From: Bryobacterales bacterium
Lineage (GTDB): Bacteria > Acidobacteriota > Terriglobia > Bryobacterales > Bryobacteraceae
Assembly: GCA_016721425.1 (NCBI GenBank)
Contig: JADKID010000007.1
Location: 434,001 to 498,000, forward strand
Direction: 5' to 3'
DNA length: 64,000 bases
Shown here: positions 36,800-46,136 of the stretch, piece after piece
Layout: each line of letters opens with the position of its first letter
How positions within the stretch are numbered: position 1 is the stretch's first letter
The notes under the pieces: generated by a model
Seen by the model: only the letters and a program-made list of their open reading frames with translations
Told to the model about the DNA's origin: nothing
Databases searched by the model: none
Position numbers and translations under genes: made by a program

Positions 36800-39025
36800 T
36801 CACTGGGGGTAGTCGAGGGCGGCGGGGATCATCACTTTCTGGATGGAGTCGGCGGCGCGATCCTTCGCTAAGAGGGCGCCGGCCAGGCAGCCATCGAGCT
36901 TGGAGCGGAGGCGGGTGAAGTCGCGCAGGCCGGTGGACTGGACGCAGGGGCCGGCCTTGGAATCGTGAGAGCCGTCGATGCGGATGAACTCGCTGGTGAA
37001 GCCGGAGGCGCCGGGGATGAGGGATTCGAGCTGTTGGAGCTCCTCTTCCTTGAAGCAGGTGGAGCACTCGTCGGAGCGGTCCCAGGAGGGGTGGCGCATA
37101 TAGCCGAAGACGAGCTCGGAGCAGATGCGGGCCACTTCGCCGGCGGCGCGGGCGGCCTGGATGTGACAGAGATCGGTGAGGAAGGCGACGGTGCCCTCGA
37201 AGCCTTCGGCGATGACGCCGCCGGCGCCTTCGCGGCGGAGGTGCTCGACATCGAGGATCTGGGCGCGGGAGGCGAGCAGCCAGCAGAGGGCATCGGCCAT
37301 GGGGAAAGTCACGCCCTGGCGATTGCTCTGATAGAGCTTGGCTCCGTCGGCATCCTTGGCGTGCTGGAGATGTTCGAGGGTCCAGAGCCAGAGGTGCATG
37401 GCGGAGGCGACGGTGCAGGCGCCGGTGCCGGGCTCGGTGGCGGCGACACGGCGCATGTCGTGGATCCAGGTGCGGAACTGGGCGAGGAAGACCTCGTTGA
37501 TCATCGTCATGGAGAGCTGGCGGCGCTGGACGGCCTCGGGCCCTTCATAGGTGGCTTCGAGCTGGGAATCCATCCACTTGTAGCTGAGGAAGCCGGGGCA
37601 ATCCTCGGTGATGCCGTAGCCGCCCATGAGGGAGACGGCCTCGCGCATCATCTTATTGCCGTAGCCGGTATTCCAGAGCTTGGTGGCGGGGCAGAGGACG
37701 TTGGCCTGGCCATCGGTGACGAGGTATTGAATGACGGGGTCGGCTTCGAGCGCGGCATAGCGGGCCTTGTTGCGGAGCGATTCGTGGTGGCTCTGCATTT
37801 CGAGGAATTCGATGGCCTCGACGCTGCGTTTGCGGAGGTATTTGACGGCGGACATACCGCCGCCAATGCCCTGCTCCGCGAGGGCGGCATCCTTGAGTTT
37901 TTCGATGGGATCGAGCTCATCGTACATGCGCGCGGTGAGGAAGCCGAGGGAGGCGCCGGCCTCGCCGACGGCCCAGATATCGAGGAGGCGATGGGTGACA
38001 TCCTCCTTCTGCTGGAGGCCGAGCTCATAGCGGGGCGAGCCGGGCACGACGACGCCGGAGCCGCGGAAGCGATCGCGATGGTAGCGGATGAGCGGCTCGA
38101 CGGCGGAGAGCAGCTTGGCGGAGGTCATGAGGCCGACGCCGACGCGGGTGCGCCGGAAGACGGCCTCGATGACGGCGCCGTGATCGTAGGTGGGGACGAT
38201 TTTGCCATTCACCACCGAGTAGCCGCCGACGATGCGGGAGGCGGGGACCTTGAGCTGGAAGACGGGGTCGGAGGTGGAGGAGAGCTGCATGACGAGCTTG
38301 CGGGTGGGGACGCCGCGATCGAAGATGCCGGGGTCGCCTTCTTCGAGGATGACCATGCAGGTGCCCTGGATGCGAGGGTCGTCGGACTCGACGGCGGCGG
38401 TGACGAAATCGGCGAAGCCCATGTTGGTGATGAAGCGGCCGCGTTTGTTGACCTCGAGGATGGGCTCGCCGCCCTCGGGCCATTCGGCGATGCGGATCTT
38501 GCCGCAGAGGATGCCGGTCTCGACACCGACGTAGGGGATGGGTTCAGTGAGAGCGAAGGCGGCGCGTTTGGTGACCTTGCCGGGCGCGGGGGCGGCGAGG
38601 TTCATGTAGTAATCCTTCTGCTCCTTGGTGCCGCGCTGATGGATGGGCGAGAGGCCGAGGTGGGTGGCGAGGGAGCAGGTGGCGGCGCCGGCGTCTACCC
38701 AGGCGAGTTCGAAGGCGATGAGGGAGAGAGCGAGGTTTTTGGGACCTTCGAGGTAGCCGCCTTCGTGCGGATCCATGAAGGCGGCGGTGATGCCGGAGTT
38801 ATCGAAGTCGGTGAGGAGGGCGTTCTTTTCGGGGGTCCACTCGTGGGTATTGCGGCCGCCGTTGGCGACGAGGCGGGCGACGGGCCCGCGGGCTACGGCG
38901 CGGACGCTCTGGACGAGCATTTGGAGGTCGAAGCGATCGGAGAAGCGCCAGAGGAGTTGACGGATGTCGTCACCGGGGAGTGTTTTGAGGAACTCTTGTT
39001 GTTTGGGCGGGGTGGTGGCGTGCAT
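36800..39025 (-). CDS. Large acyl-CoA dehydrogenase-family protein, 741 aa
   Basis: Starts at ATG 39025 with AGGAG seven bases upstream. The acyl-CoA dehydrogenase core occupies about residues 60-470: ACSLATHLGLSPIHQRGTKE, FALTEPIPYVGVETGILCGK (FAD/substrate loop), TSKRTRVGVGLMT-like helix region VFRRTRVGVGLMTSAKLLSA, and MMREAVSLMGGYGITEDCPG (C-terminal FAD motif). A further ~200 residues follow (YKWMDSQLEATYEGPEAVQR, then helices rich in alanine), nearly doubling the usual ~380 aa. Extra C-terminal helical domains occur in VLCAD/ACAD9 and AidB-like proteins. First gene of the operon with ETF dehydrogenase, EtfB and EtfA; the substrate is an acyl-CoA of unknown length. Confidence 0.88.
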   Translation of the reverse strand: MHATTPPKQQEFLKTLPGDDIRQLLWRFSDRFDLQMLVQSVRAVARGPVARLVANGGRNTHEWTPEKNALLTDFDNSGITAAFMDPHEGGYLEGPKNLALSLIAFELAWVDAGAATCSLATHLGLSPIHQRGTKEQKDYYMNLAAPAPGKVTKRAAFALTEPIPYVGVETGILCGKIRIAEWPEGGEPILEVNKRGRFITNMGFADFVTAAVESDDPRIQGTCMVILEEGDPGIFDRGVPTRKLVMQLSSTSDPVFQLKVPASRIVGGYSVVNGKIVPTYDHGAVIEAVFRRTRVGVGLMTSAKLLSAVEPLIRYHRDRFRGSGVVVPGSPRYELGLQQKEDVTHRLLDIWAVGEAGASLGFLTARMYDELDPIEKLKDAALAEQGIGGGMSAVKYLRKRSVEAIEFLEMQSHHESLRNKARYAALEADPVIQYLVTDGQANVLCPATKLWNTGYGNKMMREAVSLMGGYGITEDCPGFLSYKWMDSQLEATYEGPEAVQRRQLSMTMINEVFLAQFRTWIHDMRRVAATEPGTGACTVASAMHLWLWTLEHLQHAKDADGAKLYQSNRQGVTFPMADALCWLLASRAQILDVEHLRREGAGGVIAEGFEGTVAFLTDLCHIQAARAAGEVARICSELVFGYMRHPSWDRSDECSTCFKEEELQQLESLIPGASGFTSEFIRIDGSHDSKAGPCVQSTGLRDFTRLRSKLDGCLAGALLAKDRAADSIQKVMIPAALDYPQ

Positions 39026-39504
39026 GGAGATCTCCTAAGTTCTTCCGTACGGGAAGCAATTTATGGACCAGACGGCCAAAGTGGGGGAAGTGGCCCAGAT
39101 TCAGCGTTTCAGATCGTACAGTCTAGTTTACGAGAAGGGGGGAGGCTCCGTAAAGTCGGGGGGGAATCCGCACGTTAGGGTCAATTCACGCAGGGGGGAT
39201 TGAGTTCACCGGCAGGGGGTCCCGGCGATGACGGACAGAGGGAGCAGTTCTACGAGATCGGCGCCGGGGGCTGAAGCGCCGGGGTCGGGTATTGGGAGGG
39301 GATGCCCTTCCTCCAAGAGTGCCTGGGCGAGGTCCTCCCTGGCGCTGGTGATCTGAGCTGAGTGTTCTGCGCTGCCAACCTGACCTTGCGCGGTGGGTCT
39401 GTCAGGCATGAAGGCATCGAGGCGGCACTACCCTGTCGAGCGTCCCGCGTTGTTGCGCCTGTTTTTGTTGAGTCATGCTCCGCACAATGTGATAAGAGTA
39501 GGGC
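39026..39504. other. Intergenic region, 479 bases
   Basis: Divergent space between the acyl-CoA dehydrogenase and the secreted propeller gene. It must hold promoters for both, but no convincing -35/-10 pair stood out. A minus-strand ORF at 39206-39409 (67 codons, with SAREDLAQALLEEGHPLPIP and ADLVELLPLSVIAG) has the flavour of a HicB-type antitoxin end without a start domain; it could be a fragment of a decayed gene, and no toxin frame follows. I do not annotate it as a gene. Confidence 0.3.
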
Positions 39505-41229
39505 ATGCTTCGACGGAAATGGCAGTCCACATTTGCGGTCGTCTTAATCGGCTTTTTGCCGGCGCTGGCGCAGCAAAAGGATTTATCGACGGACCGGCAC
39601 GGCACTAAAGTGGTGTTCTCTTCGACTCTCTCGCTGCGCGGCGAGGAGCGCAACGACTGGGACAAGTTGATGGAGGCGCGCCAGGAGGGGACGGTGAGAA
39701 CGCTATTGAGCATCCAGCCGGTGCCTTCGGTGTACCAAACGAACGTGACCACGAACTGGCCGCTAATCAACCAGCCGGAGCTCACATCCGACGGCACGGG
39801 CATGGCTTGGACCGCGACGACGTACTGTCGACGGTACGGTTGTTACGACGCGACCAACCAAGGCTCGTTCACTGCCCCAGGGGTCGAACTGCTCAAGAAT
39901 GGGCAGGCACGAATCAGCGCGAACGGTCGCTGGCTGTTGATCCACAGTCCATTCGGACCGGGTGAGTTTGTCCGGAAGTACACTTGGTGGCGAAAGGACT
40001 TGAGTTCGGGCCGGACGGACCAGGGTACGCAATACTCCTACGATCTGGGGCCAATCGCTCCCGTGGGGCGGCGCGTGATCTCGAACGATGGCACTTTCGT
40101 GAGGATCTCGGGGACCCTCGGACTGGAAGTCTACCGGCCAGACGAACCGGTGAGCAAGTTTCCGGCGGTGGGTAATTTGAAGGCGGCCACGATTAGCGAT
40201 GATGGTCGCTTCATCGTCGGGGAGACGCTAGAGCCTCTGCCCAGCTTGGTCGGCGTGGATCTGAGGAGTGGGGAAGAGTGGCCTGTGGTTAGCGCCGACG
40301 AGGGGGTGCGTGCGCCGGCGCTCAGTGAAGATGGAACGACACTGATGTTCCTCTCGGGCGCGAACTGGCTGGCGCGCAACAACGGTGGCGCGGTGCAGAT
40401 TTGGACGATGGACCTGATCAGCGGAGAACTGGAGCAGTGGACTGAAGAGCCATGGGGCATCCGCGAGGCAACTTTGTCCGGCGATGGGCAGGTAGCCTGG
40501 GCTGCGACGGTTGATGGCCGGATTGTGCGTGTGGAGCGACGAGGGCCGACTAGAGAGATCATAGAGAGCAGCCCATGGAGCATTCCGATTCCGACGCAAC
40601 CGCCCTATCCGGATCACGCCCTATCCGCGTCTCTTCTCGTCCCCGGCTCCCGCTACGAAATCGAAGGCAGCGGTCTGCAGGACGCCCGGCTGACTTGGCG
40701 AGGTCTGGAGATTCATCCTCTGGAGGTGACAACGAAGAGACTGAGTTTCATACTGCCTCTGGAGGCGGAAGTCACCGTCGAGAGGGCAACTCTGGAGAAC
40801 CCGAAGAGTCCGTTCATGGCTCAGCTGCTGTTCTGGGACATCGTCCCTACCTGGCCGCAGTTCGTGTTCGAGAACTCAGCGATCCGGGGATTGCGCGAGA
40901 ACGGCTCGGTGATTTCGGAGCAGAACCAGCCCCGAGGCGGAGAGCGGGTCACGTTGAGCATGCGTGGATTAGGGCCTGTGGATGGAGAAGAAAGAGTGAC
41001 CAGCCCATTGACCCTGAGCACCAGCCTAATCCCACCGGGCGGCCAGTTGGAGCCTGTAACGAGCTTTGAAGCAGTGGCCGATCCGAGCAATCCGGGACTC
41101 TACCTGATGCGATTTGCGATTCCGCACATCACCTCCAGCGGCAGGCTGTTTGTGATGGTGCAAGACCCGAGGCGTTTGGCGTCCACGGCGCAAGGCGAAA
41201 TCCTTGTCCAGGCCGAAATAGGTCCTTGA
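39505..41229 (+). CDS. Exported WD40-like propeller protein with Solibacter C-terminal (TIGR03437-like) domain
   Basis: A 574-aa protein with a signal peptide (KWQSTFAVVLIGFLPALAQQ). Residues ~70-360 contain repeated strand motifs of a TolB/WD40-like propeller (LTSDGTGMAWTATT, RRVISNDGTFVRIS, ATISDDGRFIVGET, PALSEDGTTLMFLSG, ATLSGDGQVAWAATV). Residues ~380-574 match the Solibacter C-terminal domain: SASLLVPGSRYEIEGSGLQD, FENSAIRGLRENGSVISEQN, RGGERVTLSMRGLGPVDGEE and GLYLMRFAIPHITSSG. That domain is common in Bryobacterales and its role is unknown. The protein stands alone on its strand; extracellular or cell-surface location is likely. Confidence 0.8.
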   Translation: MLRRKWQSTFAVVLIGFLPALAQQKDLSTDRHGTKVVFSSTLSLRGEERNDWDKLMEARQEGTVRTLLSIQPVPSVYQTNVTTNWPLINQPELTSDGTGMAWTATTYCRRYGCYDATNQGSFTAPGVELLKNGQARISANGRWLLIHSPFGPGEFVRKYTWWRKDLSSGRTDQGTQYSYDLGPIAPVGRRVISNDGTFVRISGTLGLEVYRPDEPVSKFPAVGNLKAATISDDGRFIVGETLEPLPSLVGVDLRSGEEWPVVSADEGVRAPALSEDGTTLMFLSGANWLARNNGGAVQIWTMDLISGELEQWTEEPWGIREATLSGDGQVAWAATVDGRIVRVERRGPTREIIESSPWSIPIPTQPPYPDHALSASLLVPGSRYEIEGSGLQDARLTWRGLEIHPLEVTTKRLSFILPLEAEVTVERATLENPKSPFMAQLLFWDIVPTWPQFVFENSAIRGLRENGSVISEQNQPRGGERVTLSMRGLGPVDGEERVTSPLTLSTSLIPPGGQLEPVTSFEAVADPSNPGLYLMRFAIPHITSSGRLFVMVQDPRRLASTAQGEILVQAEIGP

Positions 41230-41236
41230 GAAGCGG

Positions 41237-42238
41237 TCAGGCGAGGATTTCGCGGACGAAATCGGCGGTCTGGCCAATCTGGTCGTTGAAGCGCTGGTAG
41301 AGGCCGATGATGACGGGGTCTGTGGGCTTGATGCCGTTGAGGGCGACGGCCATGCGCTCGCGGACCTCTTTGGGGGAGTTGACGGAGCGGCCGGCGGCGA
41401 GGACTTTGTAGGTGAGGCAGGGGCGGCGGGTTTTGCGGATGGTCTGCATCATGCGGGGCGGGTCGGCGGGGAGGTAGATTTCGCCGAGGGGGACCTGGCC
41501 GAGGATCTTTTCGAATTCCTGGCGGGGGCGGTTCATGTAATAGAGGGTGGTCATGAAGTAGTCGAGGTCCCAGCCTTTGTCCTCGGCGTATTCGACTTCG
41601 AGGGGGTTGTGGCAGGAGAGGCCGACCATGACGCCGAGGTCGCGGATGCGTTTGAGGTAATCGAGGGACTTGTCCATCTGGCCGAGGTCCCAGAAGCGGT
41701 TGGTGGAGGCGCCGTGCTGGGCGATGCCGAGGGGCTTGAGCTTGATGGCGCGGTTGAGCATTTCGGGCTGGTCGTTGAAGTTGGGGCGGGAGAGGAGGAG
41801 GAGCTGGAGCTTGCCGCCCTGCTCCTTGTATTTGAGCCAGTCGATTTCGAGGCGTTCGCTCCAACTGGCCTGCCAGGTGTTGAGGCCGGCGCGTTCGAGC
41901 TCGCGGAGGAAGGCGAGGACGCGGGGGGTGGAGTGGTACTCGCCCATGTGGGCGGAGAAGACGTAGTTGAAGTGGGAGTAGCCGTAGATGGGGTTGGCTC
42001 CGGCGAGGAGGCGGGTGAGCTTGTGTTTGCCGAAGGGGACGGTGGGGAGGAGCGGGCCGGGGTGAGCGGCGGGGACCTGGCCGTCGGGGGGATCGGGCGG
42101 AGCGGCGGAGGCGTTGGCGGCGGTGAGCCAGGCGGCGAGGGTGCCGGCTCCGCGGAAGAGGTCGCGGCGATCGAGGCCGGGGTCGTCGACGGGCTCGAGC
42201 TCGGTCATGCCGTTCATGAGGGGCGGCTGGAGATCCAT
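41237..42238 (-). CDS. Tat-exported TIM-barrel-like protein of unknown function
   Basis: A 333-aa protein whose N-terminus has a twin-arginine signal (DRRDLFRGAGTLAAWLTAAN) preceded by ~25 residues. The mature domain reads like a TIM barrel: PFGKHKLTRLLAGANPIYGY, RVLAFLRELERAGLNTWQAS, GGKLQLLLLSRPNFN, DYLKRIRDLGVMVGLSCHNP, GWDLDYFMTTLYYMNRPRQE, PCLTYKVLAAGRSVNSPKEV. The last segment resembles the barrel end of aldo-keto reductase-like proteins found in acidobacteria and planctomycetes. No catalytic tetrad is clear. It converges on the propeller gene with an 8-base gap. I infer an exported sugar-related enzyme but cannot name a reaction. Confidence 0.72.
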   Translation of the reverse strand: MDLQPPLMNGMTELEPVDDPGLDRRDLFRGAGTLAAWLTAANASAAPPDPPDGQVPAAHPGPLLPTVPFGKHKLTRLLAGANPIYGYSHFNYVFSAHMGEYHSTPRVLAFLRELERAGLNTWQASWSERLEIDWLKYKEQGGKLQLLLLSRPNFNDQPEMLNRAIKLKPLGIAQHGASTNRFWDLGQMDKSLDYLKRIRDLGVMVGLSCHNPLEVEYAEDKGWDLDYFMTTLYYMNRPRQEFEKILGQVPLGEIYLPADPPRMMQTIRKTRRPCLTYKVLAAGRSVNSPKEVRERMAVALNGIKPTDPVIIGLYQRFNDQIGQTADFVREILA

Positions 42239-42271
42239 GGGGTCTGTTGTAGCACGGATGGGGGCGGGGGG

Positions 42272-43118
42272 CTAGGGTTGCTCGTCGAGTTGTTTGAGGG
42301 TGGTGCCGGATTGGGTTTTCCAGACGATCAATCCGTTGGCGGAGCCTGCGTGAACAACGGCTGCGGCGGAGCTTGGACTCGAAAACTCGATGTCCTTGGA
42401 GAAGGAGAAAGCCACCCTGCTCTGGTGAGGACACCTTCGTCCGATGAGTTTCTTTCGCGAGCGGCGATTAGGATGGCGTGTGCCGATGGGCAAGTCCTGA
42501 AGGACGGCCGTCGACCCCTTGAAGATGACGAAGCCGTCGGCGGTACGCTGGCCGCGAGCCTCGGCGCCTTTGGCACGACAGAAAAGGACACCTTCCAAGG
42601 CTAGGTCTTTCTGGAGCCTGAGCGGCAGGCACCAGGAGGTCGGAGCCGAGGACCGGCAGGAGTTGGCGGATGCGCGAGAAGAAGACTTCCATGTCCTCGC
42701 GGTCCGATTCAGGGAGACTAGAACCGCCGGCCGAGTTCTGGTCGAGCTTGAATTTGCCGACGGCCGCGGCTTCGGTCAGGAGCTTTTTTTCCAGGTATCT
42801 TACGTGAGCCTTCGTGAGGCTCTCGTCCTTGCTGACAAAGACGATCGCGGAGACCCAGAATTCCTTCGACTTGTGCTGCTTGAGACGGTCACGAATGATC
42901 TCGGCTTCTCCGATGTAGGCGAAAGGCTCGTCGGTTTGCGGGTCAGGGCCGATCAGGATGTAGACGCCTGCGTTGCTGAGTTCGTCGCGAGCGAGGAGAT
43001 CATCCAGCTCGGTACGTGGCGCGGCGATGGCCTTGCCGGTCCAATTGGAGATTTCGGCGGTGCGGAGGCTTTTGGCGTCTCCGCGGGGGAGGAAGAGCTT
43101 GATGGTGGCGGAGGCCAT
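42272..43118 (-). CDS. GIY-YIG nuclease with DUF4357 domain, disrupted by frameshifts
   Basis: The first ~170 residues (from ATG 43118) contain a GIY-YIG nuclease-type domain: NAGVYILIGPDPQTDEPFAY-IG (GVY and YIG strands), EAEIIRDRLKQHKSKEFW and the Glu-bearing helix RYLEKKLLTEA. The frame then shifts near 42595 into VLFCRAKGAEARGQRTADGF, VIFKGSTAVLQ, a DUF4357 domain. Within this domain a second frame carries AILIAARERNSSDEGVLTRA, and the first frame resumes at FSFSKDIEFSSPSSAAAVV and SANGLIVWK. Three single-base shifts are therefore needed (about 42595, 42480, 42425). Such proteins are often linked to restriction or DNA repair. It may be inactive, or the sequence may contain errors. Confidence 0.65.
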
Positions 43119-43139
43119 GGGGTGACGACCGCTAATCTA

Positions 43140-43709
43140 TCACGCGGCACGCGGGGCTTGATGGGACTGGTGCTGTGCGGCGCTGGACCAGCGGTATTGG
43201 GATGCTTCCTGAGCAAGTCCCGCATGGACTGGATTGGCTTCGATGTAACTTTGGATGCGGTCGAACTCCGACTGGTCCCGGACTTCGCGGTCGTAGGTCT
43301 CTTCCTGCCAGAAGGGTGTTCCAGTGAGGGCTAGGATTTGGTTGGCTCGCTTGGCGGTGATTCCTTTCAGTGATCTGGTCAGCCTCGGTAGCGGGATCGC
43401 TGGGGTTAACAGGAGGTGCACGTGGTTTGGCATGATTGCGAAGGCGTGCAGTTGATAGTGGCGCAGTGTGTCTGCGTTGTGGTGGATGGCTTCTACTACC
43501 AGGTCCGCTATCGCGGGGTGGCGGAGGTAGAGGGGTCCGGTGGTCTGTTCGTCCAATAGGCGATCCATGGGAACGAAGGCTTTTCCTGAGGTTTGGGAGC
43601 CGCCGTGGAAGGGGCGGTTCTGCGGGAGGCTGCCGTGGAGACGCCAGGTCAGGAAGACGGGGTTTTGTGTTTCGTAGACGTGGGGTAGACGGCGACGGTA
43701 GATGGTCAC
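43140..43709 (-). mobile_element. REP-associated tyrosine transposase (RAYT, Y1_Tnp family)
   Basis: A 189-aa intact protein from GTG 43709. Features: NPVFLTWRLHGSLPQN, the HUH-type metal motif AFAIMPNHVHLLLTP, ITAKRANQILALTGTPFWQ, and the catalytic tyrosine region ETYDREVRDQSEFDRIQSYI followed by PVHAGLAQEASQYRWSSA. RAYTs are single-copy domesticated relatives of IS200/IS605 transposases that process REP hairpins as single-stranded DNA. Two perfect hairpins lie 45 bases upstream of its start (43754-43790), the usual arrangement of RAYT and REP. It may have spread the related doublets elsewhere in this genome. Confidence 0.88.
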
Positions 43710-43753
43710 ATTGAGGTAGTGGGTTGGAGTGGGGGGAATTCTCCGGGAAATGG

Positions 43754-43790
43754 AACCGGCCAGGGGGCCGGTTGCGGACCAGGGGTCCGC
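43754..43790. repeat. REP-like twin hairpin beside the RAYT gene
   Basis: Two adjoining palindromes: AACCGGCC-AGGG-GGCCGGTT (43754-43773) and GCGGACC-AGG-GGTCCGC (43774-43790). Both stems are perfect (8 and 7 bp) and loops are AGGG/AGG. They sit just upstream of the RAYT start. The similar doublet at 17609-17646 has the same loops on its minus strand. Confidence 0.8.
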
Positions 43791-43857
43791 CCCCCTGAGG
43801 AGTTTGGTGTTTCTGGAGTCAATGGTGCTGGGTTTGGTGGCTTGAGTATGTTGTTTG

Positions 43858-44406
43858 CTAGCTGGCGGCGGTTTGGGTGAGGGGCGGGGGTGGGACGGCC
43901 GGGGGGCGGAAGAAGTTGGTGGCTAGTTTGTGGGGGGTGGGGATGGGGATGTTGGTGATGGTGGCGACGGGGGCGTGGGCGGCGAGGCGGGCTTGGATGA
44001 GGTCGGTGGATTGGGAGGCGGCGAGGCGGCCGGTTTGGAGGCGGCGGAGCTCGGTGAGGGCGGTTTGGAAGGCGCGGGTTTGGGCGGCCTTGAGTCGGTA
44101 GAAGCGCTGGAGGCGGGCCTCGGATTCGGGGGTGAGGAAGGGGTTGGCGCCGGTGCGGAGGAGCTCGTCCTCCCACTGGGTGAAGCGGCGGAGCTGCCAG
44201 GCGGCGGCGAGGAGATGGGAGAAGATCTCGTCTTCGAGGGCGGACTGGGGGCGGATGGAGCAGAAGAGCTCGTCGCGGAGTTTCTGGAAGGCAGGCTGAT
44301 CGGGCTCGGCGACCTCGATGGTGTGGCCGTGAAAGGCGCGTTCGAGCTGGATGACCGTGGCTGGCGTTTGCCCGTGCTGGCGGTGGTGTTGGTGTTTTCT
44401 GCTCAT
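43858..44406 (-). CDS. Hypothetical protein of the transposon-flanking 'QHG' type, 182 aa
   Basis: From ATG 44406, eight bases after AGGAG. The protein begins MSRKHQHHRQHGQTPATVI, then a helical region VAEPDQPAFQKLRDELFCSI, ALEDEIFSHLLAAAWQLRRF, LQRFYRLKAAQTRAFQTALT. Short proteins with this plan (a QHG-like N-terminus, then LxxEIAxxxWRLRR-like helices) are repeated many times in acidobacterial and planctomycete genomes, often near mobile elements, and have no known function. The C-terminus is proline-rich and may be disordered. It lies between the RAYT/REP locus and the sulfatase. I am confident of the coding frame, less of any role. Confidence 0.65.
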   Translation of the reverse strand: MSRKHQHHRQHGQTPATVIQLERAFHGHTIEVAEPDQPAFQKLRDELFCSIRPQSALEDEIFSHLLAAAWQLRRFTQWEDELLRTGANPFLTPESEARLQRFYRLKAAQTRAFQTALTELRRLQTGRLAASQSTDLIQARLAAHAPVATITNIPIPTPHKLATNFFRPPAVPPPPLTQTAAS

Positions 44407-44542
44407 GGTTTCGCTCCTGAAACGACGATAGCCCGGCGTGTCAAGTGTTTTGGGCGTTTTGGCGGGCAGAAACGCAAAAACATTGGGGATTTTGTTTTGA
44501 AAACAGTTGTGAACGGGTTTTGAGTCTGATAGGGTTTTGACC

Positions 44543-46126
44543 ATGAACCGTCGAACGTTTGTTGTCATTGCGGCAGGAGCGCTGGTGGCGCCGGCGCGGA
44601 AGCGGCCCAATATCGTGGTGATGCTGGCCGATGACATGGGGTGGGCGGACCTGGGGTGCTATGGGTCTGAGATCCGGACGCCGAACCTGGACCGGCTGGC
44701 TGGCAAGGGGGTGCGGTTCACGCAGTTTTACAATACGGCGCGGTGCTGCCCGACGCGGGCCTCGCTGTTGACGGGGCTGTATCCGCATCAGGCCGGCATC
44801 GGGCACATGATCAACCCGCGGCCGTTGCCGGGGTATCAGGGAGACCTGAACCGGAATTGCGTGACGATGGCGGAGGCTTTGAAGCCGGCGGGCTATCAGA
44901 CGATGATGTGCGGCAAGTGGCACGTGGCGAAGGACGTACACCGCCCGGGGAACTGGCCGTTGCAGCGGGGGTTCGACAAGTATTACGGGATCATCACGGG
45001 GGCGACGAACTATTTTGATCCGGTCACGTTGGTGCGGGACAACACGGTGGTGGGGGCGGAGGGCGACGGCTACTATCTGACGGACGCGCTTTCCGAACAG
45101 GCGGCGCGGTATGTGGGGGAGGCGGCGAAGAAGACGGATCCGTTCCTGTTGTATCTGGCGTTCACTTCGCCGCACTGGCCGTTGCACGCACTGGAGGCGG
45201 ATATTGCGCGGTGCCGGGGGCGGTATGCGATGGGGGTGGACGCGTTGCGGGCGGAGCGGCACAAGCGGCAGGTGGGGATGGGCCTGGTGGACAAGCGGTG
45301 GGCGTTGACGGCTCGGGATGCGGCTGTGCCGGCGTGGGCGGACGCTCCGAACAAGGAGTGGGAGCAGCGGCGGATGGAGGTGTATGCGGCGCAGATCGAG
45401 GCGATGGACCGGGGGGTCGGGCGGGTGGTGCGGACTCTGGAAGAGGCGGGGGAGTTGGACAATACGCTGATCCTGTTTATGGCGGACAACGGGGGGTGCG
45501 CGGAGGAGTTGGGCGAGCGGAAGGCGGGTCCGGTGTACCGGGACAAGACGCGGGACGGGCGGCCGGTGCGGGCCGGGAACTCTCCTTCGATTGCGCCTGG
45601 CGGGGCGGATACGTGGGCGAGCTACGGGGTGGGCTGGGCGAATGCGAGCAACACGCCGTTCCGGTTGTATAAGCACTGGGTGCATGAGGGGGGGATCTCC
45701 TCGCCTCTGATTGCGCACTGGCCGAAGGGTTTGGCGGGGCGGGCGGGCGGGGTGACGCATGAGCCGGGGCATCTGGTGGATGTGATGGCGACGTGCCTGG
45801 ACGCGAGCGGGGCGCGGTATCCGGCGGAGGTGGCGGGCCAGAAGATCACGCCGCTGGAGGGGCGGAGTTTACTGAAGCCGCGCGGGGACCGGGCGTTGTA
45901 TTGGGAGCATGAGGGAAACCGGGCGGTGCGTCAAGGGAAGTGGAAGCTGGTATCGCGGTACCCGGCGGGCTGGGAGTTGTTTGATGTGGAGGCGGACCGG
46001 ACGGAGCTGCACGATTTGAGCGGGTCGAATGCGGCGCGGGTGACGGCGATGGCGGCGCAGTATGAGACTTGGGCGAAGGCGCGGAACGTGGTGCCGTGGG
46101 GTGAATTGCCGAAGCCGGCGGTATAG
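44543..46126 (+). CDS. Sulfatase (arylsulfatase/carbohydrate sulfatase, FGly type)
   Basis: A 527-aa protein with a Tat-like signal (MNRRTFVVIAAGALVAPAR). The sulfatase core begins RPNIVVMLADDMGWADLGCY (metal aspartates) and has NTARCCPTRASLLTGLYPHQ, where the second cysteine of CCPTR (about residue 68) is the residue converted to formylglycine. Later motifs: CGKWHVAKDVHRPG, DPFLLYLAFTSPHWPLHA, TLILFMADNGGCAEE. Exported sulfatases remove sulfate esters from glycans. No maturase gene is in the window. It precedes a Gfo/Idh/MocA oxidoreductase by 10 bases, suggesting a joint role in sugar catabolism. A TTG two codons upstream is the alternative start. Confidence 0.92.
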   Translation: MNRRTFVVIAAGALVAPARKRPNIVVMLADDMGWADLGCYGSEIRTPNLDRLAGKGVRFTQFYNTARCCPTRASLLTGLYPHQAGIGHMINPRPLPGYQGDLNRNCVTMAEALKPAGYQTMMCGKWHVAKDVHRPGNWPLQRGFDKYYGIITGATNYFDPVTLVRDNTVVGAEGDGYYLTDALSEQAARYVGEAAKKTDPFLLYLAFTSPHWPLHALEADIARCRGRYAMGVDALRAERHKRQVGMGLVDKRWALTARDAAVPAWADAPNKEWEQRRMEVYAAQIEAMDRGVGRVVRTLEEAGELDNTLILFMADNGGCAEELGERKAGPVYRDKTRDGRPVRAGNSPSIAPGGADTWASYGVGWANASNTPFRLYKHWVHEGGISSPLIAHWPKGLAGRAGGVTHEPGHLVDVMATCLDASGARYPAEVAGQKITPLEGRSLLKPRGDRALYWEHEGNRAVRQGKWKLVSRYPAGWELFDVEADRTELHDLSGSNAARVTAMAAQYETWAKARNVVPWGELPKPAV

Positions 46127-46136
46127 AATGGCTGCC

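Noticed and set aside
39206..39409. 67-codon minus ORF reminiscent of a HicB antitoxin end
   Set aside because: Only the last part seems familiar; no N-terminal HicB strands and no toxin frame follow. Recorded within the intergenic entry.
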